Shown one piece after another: positions 16,174-25,104 of a DNA stretch of 64,000 nt. Under the pieces are notes generated by a model. It made no database searches. It saw only the letters and a list, made by a program, of their open reading frames with translations, and was not told the origin of the DNA. The stretch comes from Pararobbsia silviterrae. GTDB taxonomy: Bacteria; Pseudomonadota; Gammaproteobacteria; Burkholderiales; Burkholderiaceae. The stretch spans positions 1 through 64,000 of the forward strand of contig NZ_RBZU01000019.1 in assembly GCF_003628125.1 (NCBI RefSeq), in the 5' to 3' direction. Position numbers and translations under genes: made by a program. The stretch's first letter is position 1, and each line of letters begins with the position of its first letter.

Positions 16174-17895
16174 ATGTCGTACTACTTCAACGGTACTGAG
16201 TACATCACGCCGACCACCGTGTCGGCGATCAACGACGACGCGATGACGCCGGCCGGTGCCTCGACGTCGAACCTTCCTTGCATTCTGGGCGAATCGGAAG
16301 GGGGACAGCCCAACGTCGCTCTGGTCTTCAGTGACCCCTCCGTCGCGCAAGCCACATTGCGCGGCGGCGAGCTGCAGCAGGCGGTGCTGCGCACGTTCGC
16401 GTGCTCGGACGACACGGGCGGCCCGTCGCAGGTGGTCGTGTTCCGCGTCAATCCGGCCGTGCAATCGACGCTGTCGCTGCTCGACGCGTCGGGCAACGAT
16501 GTCATCGATCTCACGTCGCAAGACTGGGGCGCGTGGACGTCAACGATCAAGACGTCGATCGGCGCCGGCTCGACGCAAGGCCTCAAGGTCAGCATCGGTG
16601 TGGGCTCGACGATCACGACGGCCGACAACATCTATGGCGAGCCGCTCACGGTCCAGTACACCGGGGAGGAGGAAACCGCCTCGATGTCGATCACCGGAAC
16701 GTCGCTGACTCTCTCGGCGCCGACCGGGACCGTCGTCGCGACGGTCGACCTGACCACGTTCTCGACGATCGAGGAGCTTGTCGACCACATCAACACGCTC
16801 AACGATTTCGTGGCCGTCATCGCGAGCGGCTACGAGAACGACCCGTCGCTCAACGGGCTCGACTTCGTCACCGACGTACCGATTCTTCAGGCCTATACGG
16901 TCGAAGCAACGCTGCAGGCGCTGGTCGACTGGTTCAACGGCTCCGCGCAGACGTACGTGACTGCCGCGCGCGGCACGAACGCGGGCACGCTCCCGACGCC
17001 CATCGGCTACACGTACCTTACCGGCGGTTCGGACGGCGAGACAACGACCTCGTCGTGGAACGACACGCTCACGGCGATGCAGGCGGCCGATGTGCAGTGG
17101 ATCACGCCAGTCTCGCCGACGCCGACGATCTGGGCGATGGTCGACGCGCACGTGCAGTACATGAGCACGACCGGTCGCATGGAGCGTCGTGCGATCTGCG
17201 GAACCGACTTGTCGACGTCCGACGACGCCGCGATCGCGTACGCCAAGCAGATCAATTCGAACCGTACGTCTCTCGTCAACTTGGGTCATTACAACTATGA
17301 CCTGACCGGCGCGACGGACGCTCTCGTTCTGTGGGCGCCGTACATCAGCGCGTGCGCGCTCACGGGTGCATTTGCGGCGTCCGCGCCCGGCACCGCGCTG
17401 ACGAACAAGGCCATGAAGTTCGCGGGCCTCGAGCGCGATCTGCTCAACCCGACCGACACGGATGCGCTGATCCAGGGTGGTGTGATCCCGCTCGAAAACA
17501 CGGCGTCCGGCTACAAGGTGACGCAGTCGATCTCGACCTGGTTGACCGACCAGAAGTACGACAAGGTCGAACAGTCGGTGGGCTTCGCGTGCGACTACAT
17601 CGCGCGCACGGTGCGCACGAATCTCGACGTGCTGCGCGGCCAGAAAAACGGCCCGCTGCTCATGGGCCGCGCGATCAGCATCACCGATTCGACGCTGCGC
17701 GCGCTCGCGGTGCCGGCACCGAACGGCCCCGAAGTCATCGTCGGCGACGCGGACAACCCGGCCTATCAGAACATCACCGCGTCCGTCTCGGGCACGGTGC
17801 TGGCCGTGTCGTTCCAGTGCGCTCCTGTCCTGCCGGCGAACTACATCGGCATCACGATCTACGCGGTGCCGTATAGCGGCTCGGCGTCGGCCTAA
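16174..17895 (+). CDS. Contractile tail sheath protein
   Basis: 573 residues. The conserved C-terminal sheath core is visible from about residue 370 (LGHYNYDLTGATDALVLWAP, ALTNKAMKF) to NLDVLRGQKNGPLLMGRAIS, with inserted surface domains between residues 100 and 250. Sheath proteins polymerise around the tube and contract on infection. This makes the phage a myovirus. The tube gene follows 15 bases later. Confidence 0.9.
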   Translation: MSYYFNGTEYITPTTVSAINDDAMTPAGASTSNLPCILGESEGGQPNVALVFSDPSVAQATLRGGELQQAVLRTFACSDDTGGPSQVVVFRVNPAVQSTLSLLDASGNDVIDLTSQDWGAWTSTIKTSIGAGSTQGLKVSIGVGSTITTADNIYGEPLTVQYTGEEETASMSITGTSLTLSAPTGTVVATVDLTTFSTIEELVDHINTLNDFVAVIASGYENDPSLNGLDFVTDVPILQAYTVEATLQALVDWFNGSAQTYVTAARGTNAGTLPTPIGYTYLTGGSDGETTTSSWNDTLTAMQAADVQWITPVSPTPTIWAMVDAHVQYMSTTGRMERRAICGTDLSTSDDAAIAYAKQINSNRTSLVNLGHYNYDLTGATDALVLWAPYISACALTGAFAASAPGTALTNKAMKFAGLERDLLNPTDTDALIQGGVIPLENTASGYKVTQSISTWLTDQKYDKVEQSVGFACDYIARTVRTNLDVLRGQKNGPLLMGRAISITDSTLRALAVPAPNGPEVIVGDADNPAYQNITASVSGTVLAVSFQCAPVLPANYIGITIYAVPYSGSASA

Positions 17896-17910
17896 AAGGG
17901 GTAAAAAAGA

Positions 17911-18351
17911 ATGGCAACGACGGCAACGACCTCGACCAACGTCCAGACCCAATCCGGTAACCGGATAAAGGTGTATCTGGGCGGGATCCTCGTCGGCTTG
18001 ATTCAAAACATCGACGCCGAGGACGACTACGCGCCGGATCCCGCTTCGGGCGTCGGCGATATCCACGCGATCGAGTACGTCCCGACGATGGCGCGGCACA
18101 CGCTGAATGTGTCGGTCATGGTCCTCAAGACGGGCTCCCTTATCGCGGCGGGCGTCGCGATGGAGAACGGCGACGCGGTACTTCAGGGCAACGTGTTCGA
18201 TATCGAAGTCTATGACAACGATACCGGCAGCTTGCTCCGCAAGTACATCAGCTGCTCGTACGCGTCGGGCGGCGTGCAGATCTCGAAGCACGCGATCGTT
18301 GTCCAAAACGCGCGCTTCATGGCGTTGGACGTGAGCGGAACGGGCTTCTAA
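17911..18351 (+). CDS. Tail tube protein
   Basis: 146 residues, beta-rich (RIKVYLGGILVGLIQNIDAED, HTLNVSVMVLKTGSL, VLQGNVFDIEVYD), the size and look of myovirus tube proteins that stack as hexameric rings inside the sheath. Position between sheath and tail chaperone is canonical. A GGGG ribosome site lies upstream. A terminator follows. Confidence 0.85.
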   Translation: MATTATTSTNVQTQSGNRIKVYLGGILVGLIQNIDAEDDYAPDPASGVGDIHAIEYVPTMARHTLNVSVMVLKTGSLIAAGVAMENGDAVLQGNVFDIEVYDNDTGSLLRKYISCSYASGGVQISKHAIVVQNARFMALDVSGTGF

Positions 18352-18359
18352 GCGTTCAC

Positions 18360-18388
18360 AGCCGGCCGCCTGCGTGGGGCCGGCTTTT
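18360..18388 (+). terminator. Terminator after the tube gene
   Basis: AGCCGGCC and GGCCGGCT separated by ten bases, followed by TTTTCC. A partial terminator would let sheath and tube be made in excess over chaperone and tape measure. Confidence 0.75.
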
Positions 18389-18419
18389 CCAATGGTGCAG
18401 GTATCAGGGGTAGAGGAAA

Positions 18420-18830
18420 GTGCGCAGTCAAAAGGACGAGACCCAATTTCACATCGACGTCAAAGGCGTTGGGCGGTATCTGTTCCGCCGGCGTCAGATG
18501 GCCGATCAATTCAAGATTCGCGGCATCTACGCGCAGCTCACCGGCGGCAATTACGACGAGCAGGGACGCATGACCGACGTGTCGGCGCTCGCGTTCGCGT
18601 GCATCAAGGTGCTCGCTGTCGAGCAGCCCGCGGATTTCCACATCGAGCGCATGGACCCGATCGTCGACGAGAAGCTCGACGATCGCCTGGTCGAAGTCTA
18701 TATCGCGCTGACCGAAAAGGAGCGCTCCTTTCGACCTGGTTCGGCGGCGGCGGTCGAGGGAGCGGGGGCGGGAGCTGGCGAAGACGTACGAGCTGTGGTT
18801 CCGCCGAACGTATCGGCTGGCGCCGACTGA
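18420..18830 (+). CDS. Tail assembly chaperone, short form (gpG-like), 136 aa
   Basis: GTG start at 18420 with AGGGG nine bases upstream. Helical protein (FKIRGIYAQLTGGNYDEQGR, ALAFACIKVLAVEQPADF). It lies immediately before the tape measure gene, the fixed position of tail assembly chaperones. After residue about 104 the zero frame becomes Gly/Ala-rich and probably less relevant, while the next frame continues a good protein, indicating programmed frameshifting. Confidence 0.75.
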   Translation: MRSQKDETQFHIDVKGVGRYLFRRRQMADQFKIRGIYAQLTGGNYDEQGRMTDVSALAFACIKVLAVEQPADFHIERMDPIVDEKLDDRLVEVYIALTEKERSFRPGSAAAVEGAGAGAGEDVRAVVPPNVSAGAD

Positions 18831-19131
18831 TCCTCGTTTTCTTTGCGCGACGCCTGAGCAGATCGAGGCCGAATATTGGGCGTACTACTTCGACGCGAAA
18901 AAGAACGGCAGCGACTTCGAAGACGACAATTTCAACCTGGACGACACGATCGCGCAGATCGAGGCCGAGGCGGAATCGGGCGAAGTGGCGATCGAGTATC
19001 AGGTCGGTGCGGAGCCGCGGCGCGCACCCGAAGCCGCGGCGCCGGATCACCGTCCAACCCCTGAAGAAATCCGCGCGATCGACGATTGGGAGGAGGTAAC
19101 CGACCTCTCGAATCTCGGCCCCGGGTCGTGA
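18712..19131 (+). CDS. Tail assembly chaperone, frameshift extension (gpT-like)
   Basis: This frame is open from 18712 to the TGA at 19129-19131 and has no good start codon of its own. It encodes a plausible acidic protein: ELAKTYELWFRRTYRLAPTD, RFLCATPEQIEAEYWAYYFD, then an acidic tail. It is reached from the short-form frame by a +1 (or -2) shift. A candidate site is TCC TTT CGA at 18726-18734, where TTT can slip to TTC with the slow Arg codon CGA following. The predicted fusion is about 236 residues. The stop codon overlaps GTCGTGAC copy 5. Confidence 0.65.
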   Translation, partial: PKRSAPFDLVRRRRSRERGRELAKTYELWFRRTYRLAPTDPRFLCATPEQIEAEYWAYYFDAKKNGSDFEDDNFNLDDTIAQIEAEAESGEVAIEYQVGAEPRRAPEAAAPDHRPTPEEIRAIDDWEEVTDLSNLGPGS

Positions 19132-19160
19132 CATCACCCTGTAGAAATCGAAGAATCAGG
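19125..19160 (+). promoter_or_regulatory. GTCGTGAC late element, copy 5
   Basis: GTCGTGAC at 19125-19132, overlapping the frameshifted chaperone's stop codon, 36 bases before the tape measure GTG. It is followed by an inverted repeat, ACCCTG and CAGGGG, with a 15-base loop. Confidence 0.55.
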
Positions 19161-19168
19161 GGGTTCGC

Positions 19169-21847
19169 GTGACGGACGTACGGATTGGGGTAGCCGGAGA
19201 CGTTGGGGCCGCGAAAGCGGCCATCAACGTCATGGCCGACGCGATGAACAAGCTCGCGAAGTCGGTCGCCGACGCGAACAAGGTCGAATACAAGGCCCCG
19301 GGCCTCGAGGCCGTCTCCAAGGATCTTGCGAAGATCCAGAAGCAGTTTCAAGACGCCATTCGGCAATCCACGGGTCTGCGTAACGCGCTGAAGAACAGCG
19401 GGCAAAACGCAGACGCCGGGATTCTCAATATCGACTGGAACAGGCTCAACATCGATCCGAAGATCGCGGCGTCGCTCAAGGCGCGCACGATCGCCTTCGC
19501 GACGCAGGGCACATCGCTCGACACGAAAAACACGTTCGGCCAGGCGACCCCCAACCCGGCACCTGCCCCCCGCGATCGTCAGTCGCAATCCTCGACGCGC
19601 GGCCCCGGTGTCGGCACGCAGGCGGCTCAATCGTTCGCGAGCGGCGTGGGCGGCGCGGCCGGCCAGATCGGCAACAGTGCAATCAAGGGCGCCGCTTCCG
19701 GCGCGAAGGCCGGCGTCGATCCGGATGAGGGCGGCATCAACATCCTGGGCGGCGTTGGCGGCCTCCTGAAGGGGGCAGGTATCGGCGCGGTCATCGCGGG
19801 CGGCCTGGCGGCCGGGAAAGCCGTTTCCAACGGCATCGATATGGCGAAGGATCGGGCCATGACGCTCGACACCCTAAAACGCCAGATGGGTGACCTGGGA
19901 TTCAGCTTCGACGAGCTCAAGGAATCGGCTAAAGGTGTCAGCGTAAGTCTCGGCGTCAATTCGGCTGAGTTCGCGCGTCTGGAGCAGCAAAATCTGCAGG
20001 CCTCGCACGGAATCGTCGGCAACGAGTTGCACGACTCGACCGAGTTCGGCGTCGGCGCCGCGCGCGCGTATGGCATGGACCCGTCGGCCTATCTGGCTTT
20101 CCAAGGCCAGATGCGCGCTATCGACCCTGCGACGGACCATCGCCAGCTCGCGACGTACATCGCCGAGGCCATCAACGGCGCGGGCAGTAAGGCGCTCCCG
20201 CAGGAGGTCATCCAGGCGATCCAGTCGCTTTCCTCCTCGACGTCGCGCCTGGCGCTATACGCGCCGAATGTAGGCGCTGAAGGCTCTGCCTTCACGTCCA
20301 TGCTGCGTGACAACAAGGTCGGCATGACGCCCGATGTCGCGCAGGCGATTCTCGGGCAGGCCAATTCGTCGATGATGAACATGGGTTCCGCCGGCGAGGC
20401 TGGGAAGAACTTCATCATGCAGGCGCTCAACGACCAGGGCGGCACGACGATGAACCCGCTCGAGGCGCGCGAGCTTGCTTCGGGCGGCCTATTTGCGACG
20501 CCACGCACGCGATTTGCACCGAACAGCACCTACGCCAAGTTCGTGAATGACGACGCTCGCATGTCCGCGCTCGCGAATGGTCCCAACGCCGACCGCACGA
20601 ACATGGAGGCAATCCGTGCCTATGCCGACAAGGTGTCGGGCGGCAACAAGGAACTTGAGCTCGACTTGGCACAGAACCTGTACGGGCTTTCGACACAGGA
20701 TCAGGCAGCGGCGCTGCTCGGTGCCAATCCGACTAGTTACGGAAAGCTCGGCAAGCTTCTTGAAAAATCCGGCGTCTCGCTGAACGACGTGAATGGGTCC
20801 GGGCTGGCCACGCTTGGCCGGCTCTCCGGCGCCAGCGACATGTGGGATTTGAACGGGATCTACCAGGATCTCCAGCAGCGCACCGGCAACTCTGCGCTCT
20901 CCGACAGCGCCAAGAGCGATCTCGAGAAGGCGCACGCCACGGGCGATTTCGATACGTTCCAGCAGGCGATCGCGAAGGCGGTCGCGAGTATGGGCCAGAC
21001 CGAAACGACCGCTACGCAAATGCGCAAGCTCGGCACCGGCGTCGATGACCTCGAAATCGGCGTGGGCGATAAAGCCCTGACCGTTCTCACAACGATCGAG
21101 GGGGGTATCGACAAGCTCGTGAATTACTTCACGAGCGGCGCGGGCGGCCTCGCCGACCAAGTATCGAACTCGCTCGACATCGGCGTTCATCCATCGGGAC
21201 CGGGCGGCACCACTCCGGCTCAATGGAACAACTACGGGTCCTACACGCTCGCACAGAAGCAGCGGGTCATCTCCAGCATGGAGGAGCAGTACAACTTGCC
21301 TGCGGGTTTGCTGAAGGGCGTATGGGGCACGGAATCGTCGTACGGTCGCGACGCGACGAAGGCATCGTCTGCCGGCGCGCTCGGGAATTTTCAGGAGATG
21401 CCAGGAACGATCAAGCGCTACGGCGTCAAGATCGGCGACTTCGCGTCTGAGGCCGACGGGTCTGCTCGCCAACTGAGCGACCTCATCGCTTTGCACAACG
21501 GAGACGTGAAAGAGGCGCTGCTCGACTACGGTGGATTCAACCCCAAGGATCCGAATCGGGCCGTGCGCGGCGCGGGCTACATCGCGAAGGTCGAGGAGGC
21601 GGGCGGCGTAAATGAGCTTGGCCCGCAGATCATTCCCGAGGCGGACAACAAGCTCCCGACGAGCGATCCCTCGTCTTCGTCCAAGGCGGCGAAAGCGGCG
21701 CCGTCGTCGGGCTCAACCGACACCGTTGTCGTCGACATGAACTTCAACGTTCTGGACGCGTCGACAGGCCAAAAGAAGACGCTCAACACGTCGGTGAACG
21801 TGCCGCGCGGCTCGGGCACGCAGTACGTATCGGTCACCGGGCAATAG
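19169..21847 (+). CDS. Tape measure protein with lytic transglycosylase domain
   Basis: 892 residues, GTG start. Residues 1-130 are helical; residues 150-240 contain a Gly/Ala-rich hydrophobic stretch (LKGAGIGAVIAGGLAAGKAV) typical of tape measure proteins. The middle is long and helical. Residues 704-810 form an SLT-type lysozyme fold: LLKGVWGTESSYG with catalytic Glu at 722, and ALGNFQEMPGT. This domain would open peptidoglycan during DNA entry. Length sets the tail length. No frameshift or break. Confidence 0.9.
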   Translation: MTDVRIGVAGDVGAAKAAINVMADAMNKLAKSVADANKVEYKAPGLEAVSKDLAKIQKQFQDAIRQSTGLRNALKNSGQNADAGILNIDWNRLNIDPKIAASLKARTIAFATQGTSLDTKNTFGQATPNPAPAPRDRQSQSSTRGPGVGTQAAQSFASGVGGAAGQIGNSAIKGAASGAKAGVDPDEGGINILGGVGGLLKGAGIGAVIAGGLAAGKAVSNGIDMAKDRAMTLDTLKRQMGDLGFSFDELKESAKGVSVSLGVNSAEFARLEQQNLQASHGIVGNELHDSTEFGVGAARAYGMDPSAYLAFQGQMRAIDPATDHRQLATYIAEAINGAGSKALPQEVIQAIQSLSSSTSRLALYAPNVGAEGSAFTSMLRDNKVGMTPDVAQAILGQANSSMMNMGSAGEAGKNFIMQALNDQGGTTMNPLEARELASGGLFATPRTRFAPNSTYAKFVNDDARMSALANGPNADRTNMEAIRAYADKVSGGNKELELDLAQNLYGLSTQDQAAALLGANPTSYGKLGKLLEKSGVSLNDVNGSGLATLGRLSGASDMWDLNGIYQDLQQRTGNSALSDSAKSDLEKAHATGDFDTFQQAIAKAVASMGQTETTATQMRKLGTGVDDLEIGVGDKALTVLTTIEGGIDKLVNYFTSGAGGLADQVSNSLDIGVHPSGPGGTTPAQWNNYGSYTLAQKQRVISSMEEQYNLPAGLLKGVWGTESSYGRDATKASSAGALGNFQEMPGTIKRYGVKIGDFASEADGSARQLSDLIALHNGDVKEALLDYGGFNPKDPNRAVRGAGYIAKVEEAGGVNELGPQIIPEADNKLPTSDPSSSSKAAKAAPSSGSTDTVVVDMNFNVLDASTGQKKTLNTSVNVPRGSGTQYVSVTGQ

Positions 21848-21851
21848 CGCA

Positions 21852-23357
21852 ATGCTAAACATCACCTCGCATACGCCTGGTATTCAGGTCTTGCTCAGAA
21901 AAAACGTGGGGCGAAGCACCGTCGACGGCACGACGCCTGTGTCATCGGTCTGGGCCGGACAATCGCCTGTGGTCGATCTCACGCCGTACCTGTCGGATTC
22001 GCTGCCGGTGCGTGTGCGCAAGTCGGTGCACGAGGACGCCGGCGCATTCTCGTTCCAGATCGCGGACCAGATCGACAAGGACGTTCTCGATACGCTGTAT
22101 TCGGTGATCGAACCGATGGACGTCATCGAGATCCGCATGGCGCACGACGCGTACGTCTACGCCGGCCTCGATTTGCCGATCATGATGCGCGGCTTTGTGA
22201 GCAGCGTGCGTCGCACGCAAGCAATGGGGCACGAGGGAAAGCCTAAGCGCATCGTCTCCGTCAGTGGCCACGACTACGGCAAGATTTTGCAGCGGTACCA
22301 GGTCTTCTATCTGCCCAGCGTGCCGGGCGATGCTATGGCGATGATTACCTCGTTCCCGTTCTTCACGAAATTTGGGGACTTCGCCAACGTCAAAGAGGCG
22401 GGTGCCTTCGTGCAGGCCGTTGTCGATCAGGTTATCAACCCGTACTTGTCGGCCATGATCTCGACGTCGCCAAACGTGGCCGCGGTCAAGACCTTGTCGA
22501 CAGATATCCAGGTGAGCGGCGGGGTGGTGTCACCGTACGGATTCGGCACGTTCACGCAAGGCACGCTGCTGCAACTATTTCGACAGAATTGCGACGTCGG
22601 CTCGTGGAATGAGCTGTTTATCGAGGACCGAGCCGACGGCCCATACCTCGTCTATCGGCCGAACCCCGCACTCGATATCGTCTCTGGCGTTTGGCTGATG
22701 CAAGGCGCCGCGGTGTCGGGCGCCTCGGCGCCGAGCGTGATTGAAATCGACGACACCGATGTCCTGTTCTACGACGTCGGCCGTAGCGACGCGAACGTCG
22801 CGAACGTGTTCTGGGTTGATTCCCATCGATACGCGCTGAACTACGACTTCACCACGAAGGCGCTCGCCTCCGTTGCGCCCTCAGTGTCGGCCACCGCTCC
22901 CGTGGCCGAGACGTCGTACGGCAACGTCAACCCCGCGCTGTACGGATGGTCGAAACTCGAGGAGATCACGAACCAGGGTCACCTCGACGAGACGGATAAC
23001 GGTAACGGCACGGCGGCCGGCGCTTCTCGCAACTCGAACAACGGCTACGGGATCGACTGGCTCAATACGCGCCGCGCGCAGCTCTATGCCCAGAACAAAG
23101 ACAACGTGATCTTCGAGTCCGGCTCGATGCGCGTCAAAGGAAACGAGCAAATCCGCGCTGGCCTCTATGTCGCGTACACGCACGGGAACCTGCGATCGCT
23201 CCACTATGCCGAGGCCGTCGATCACGAATTCATCCCGTTCGGAAACTACTTCACTTCGATCTCCTTCGCGCGCGGCACCGGGTTTTCAGACCGGATCAAG
23301 CAGAACGATCAGATGCAGTCCCCGTATTACGCTGAAAACGTCGTGGTCAACCCATAA
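21852..23357 (+). CDS. Baseplate hub protein (gp27/gpD-like), 501 aa
   Basis: Follows the tape measure gene by four bases. Family-like features are a beta-barrel N-terminal part (VVDLTPYLSDSLPVRVRKSV, SFQIADQIDKDV), IEIRMAH, and SVSGHDYGKILQRYQVFYLPS, the hub's conserved recognition segment. The hub joins the tube end to the spike. The next gene overlaps its stop by one base. Confidence 0.8.
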   Translation: MLNITSHTPGIQVLLRKNVGRSTVDGTTPVSSVWAGQSPVVDLTPYLSDSLPVRVRKSVHEDAGAFSFQIADQIDKDVLDTLYSVIEPMDVIEIRMAHDAYVYAGLDLPIMMRGFVSSVRRTQAMGHEGKPKRIVSVSGHDYGKILQRYQVFYLPSVPGDAMAMITSFPFFTKFGDFANVKEAGAFVQAVVDQVINPYLSAMISTSPNVAAVKTLSTDIQVSGGVVSPYGFGTFTQGTLLQLFRQNCDVGSWNELFIEDRADGPYLVYRPNPALDIVSGVWLMQGAAVSGASAPSVIEIDDTDVLFYDVGRSDANVANVFWVDSHRYALNYDFTTKALASVAPSVSATAPVAETSYGNVNPALYGWSKLEEITNQGHLDETDNGNGTAAGASRNSNNGYGIDWLNTRRAQLYAQNKDNVIFESGSMRVKGNEQIRAGLYVAYTHGNLRSLHYAEAVDHEFIPFGNYFTSISFARGTGFSDRIKQNDQMQSPYYAENVVVNP

Positions 23358-24292
23358 TGAGTCTCGAGCTTGGTGCAGTGGTGGCGGTCTATCCGCAGGG
23401 CACATCGGTCGATATCGTGCTGCGCAATGGCGCGCGCTTGGCGAATGTGCAAGTCATGCGAGGCGAAGCGAGCGACGCGAGCGGCCGGCAGGATCTCATC
23501 GACGTCGGGGGGCCCTCGGGCGAGCAGCGGTGGGTCCTGACCTCCGCGTTCGAGCGCTACGTGCGTGCGGTCATTTCCTACATCGGTCAGGTTCCCATCT
23601 GCCTGGGATTCGTGTTCCCGCAGGTCTCGCAGATGACCTTCGATCGTAAGAATTTTCGCGTCGATCGGCATGGCTCCGACGTCTATTCCACGATCAACGA
23701 CTCGGGCGATATCGAGCAATACCACCCGAGCGGCACGTTCCTTCGCATCGCATCGTCCCCGACGCATGAGGACCTGACCGGGCAAGACTTCGACCAGCAG
23801 TGGGCCATCGAGCGCAACACAAGCGCGGCCGTCTATGTGAACCTGACGGTGGCAAACGCGGGATCGGTTGTGGCCACGTTCGAAATTGACCCGGCCGGCA
23901 ATGTGTCGCTGGTGAACGCGGGCAATCTCACGGCGAAGGTGGGCGGAGATATCGACATCTCTGCAGGCGGGGATCTCGATGCCGAAATCACCGGCACAAC
24001 AACGATTACCTCGGGGGGCGCCGCGACGCTCAAAGCGCCGTCTGTGACGATCGACTCGCCCACCACCACGTGCACGGGGACGCTGACGGTTCAGGGCGCG
24101 CTGACGTTCCAGGCTGGCGCAACCGGCTCGGCAGGATCCGGCGGAGGGGCGGCAATCAGTCTGACAGGGGACGTCTCGGTGACAGGCGGCATCACGTCCA
24201 CGGGCGACCAGGTGGCGGGGAACATCTCGCAAATCAACCACGAGCACACGTCCGAAAACCCGGGTTCGCCGACGAGCCCGCCGATTGCGTGA
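23357..24292 (+). CDS. Central tail spike (gpV-like) with HxH tip, 311 aa
   Basis: N-terminal OB-like barrel (AVVAVYPQGTSVDIVLRNG); residues 195-260 are a repetitive beta-helix (GNVSLVNAGNLTAKVGGDID). The C-terminus contains INHEHTSENPGSP, with the HxH motif that binds an iron ion at the membrane-piercing tip in P2 gpV and phi92 gp138. Trimeric spikes of this kind cap the baseplate. Spike next to hub is the expected order. Confidence 0.88.
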   Translation: MSLELGAVVAVYPQGTSVDIVLRNGARLANVQVMRGEASDASGRQDLIDVGGPSGEQRWVLTSAFERYVRAVISYIGQVPICLGFVFPQVSQMTFDRKNFRVDRHGSDVYSTINDSGDIEQYHPSGTFLRIASSPTHEDLTGQDFDQQWAIERNTSAAVYVNLTVANAGSVVATFEIDPAGNVSLVNAGNLTAKVGGDIDISAGGDLDAEITGTTTITSGGAATLKAPSVTIDSPTTTCTGTLTVQGALTFQAGATGSAGSGGGAAISLTGDVSVTGGITSTGDQVAGNISQINHEHTSENPGSPTSPPIA

Positions 24293-24294
24293 TA

Positions 24295-24320
24295 GGACGG
24301 CCGGACTATCCCGGCCGTCC
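24295..24320. terminator. Perfect 10-bp hairpin between converging genes
   Basis: GGACGGCCGG and CCGGCCGTCC with a six-base loop, lying between the plus-strand spike gene and the minus-strand SPOR gene. No T-run on either side, but the stem is strong and symmetric, so it can act on both transcripts. Confidence 0.65.
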
Positions 24321-24321
24321 C

Positions 24322-24996
24322 TTACTGCGCTTTCGAGGTCAACGGATAGCCGTTGGCCAATGCCGTATCAGATATTCCGGTGGCGCGATATTTCTTGACG
24401 GCTGATTCGGCTTCGGACCGCGCGTCGAACGGTCCCATTCGCAGCAAATAGACGCCGTCACGCTCCAACACGAACGTCGAGAGGCCCTGTGATCCGTTCA
24501 AATACGCGGCCCAAGCGCTCGCCTGCGCGAGGTTCTTGTATTTCGCCAGTTGCACGTAAATGTGCTTGCCGTCCAGAGCTTGCGGAGGCGTCGTCTGGAT
24601 ACTCGCTTCGCTCGGCGCCGACTTCTGAGGCTCCTCTGCTGGCTCCCCATCGCCGAGCTTCATATCGGTCGAGGTGAATTCCGTTTGCTCGCCCTCGTGC
24701 GCCCAGGTCACGGAAAACGTGTTGACGTGTTCCCCTTTGGTAACCACAGCACACCCTATGTTGACCGTTCCGTCTTTCTGGTTTTTCGCGAAGACGAGCG
24801 ATCCCTTCGGATCACGGGGGACGTTTGCATAGCCATCCTCCGGCATATTCGAGCAGGGGGCGTAGCTAAATTGAATCGTGTTTCCAGTCAGCTTCGACAC
24901 CTGGTGGGCGATCACAATGCTGTCCGCGATGCTTGGCATGCTGACGGCGCTGAGTATCAATCCGGCGAGCAGCAATCTGGTCGATTTATTCGTCAT
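24322..24996 (-). CDS. Secreted SPOR-domain protein, lysogenic cargo gene (moron)
   Basis: 224 residues from ATG 24996; a longer frame to 25092 crosses the next gene's element and is rejected. A clear Sec signal peptide (STRLLLAGLILSAVSMPSIA, cleavage near residue 24). Two Cys in the N-terminal domain (APCSNM, IGCAVV) could form a disulfide. A Glu/Pro/Ser linker precedes a C-terminal SPOR domain (KHIYVQLAKYKNLAQASAWA, VYLLRMGPFDARSEAESAV). SPOR domains bind denuded peptidoglycan at division sites. It is opposite in strand to the tail genes around it and not expected in a virion, so a role during lysogeny in the envelope is inferred. Confidence 0.82.
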   Translation of the reverse strand: MTNKSTRLLLAGLILSAVSMPSIADSIVIAHQVSKLTGNTIQFSYAPCSNMPEDGYANVPRDPKGSLVFAKNQKDGTVNIGCAVVTKGEHVNTFSVTWAHEGEQTEFTSTDMKLGDGEPAEEPQKSAPSEASIQTTPPQALDGKHIYVQLAKYKNLAQASAWAAYLNGSQGLSTFVLERDGVYLLRMGPFDARSEAESAVKKYRATGISDTALANGYPLTSKAQ

Positions 24997-25079
24997 TTTT
25001 GCTTGTGTGTTGGTCTGACAAATGGACTCCGGGACGAGTCTATCACCTAGCGCGCGCATGCCTCCCGCGGCCCCCGCGC

Positions 25080-25104
25080 GTCGTGACGCCACAGTCGTGG
25101 CATG
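25080..25104 (+). promoter_or_regulatory. GTCGTGAC late element, copy 6, with hairpin
   Basis: GTCGTGAC at 25080-25087, followed by GCCAC and GTGGC with a four-base loop that abuts the ATG at 25102. The spacing of 22 bases from element start to ATG is the same as at 8504 and 14854. Confidence 0.6.

Noticed and set aside
16540-18306. Open frame of 588 codons on the minus strand across the sheath and tube genes
   Set aside because: Composition is that of antisense read-through; the opposite strand holds clear sheath and tube genes.
18374-19099. Third frame across the tail chaperone region
   Set aside because: Arg/Ser-rich and without family resemblance, unlike the two frames accepted as chaperone parts.
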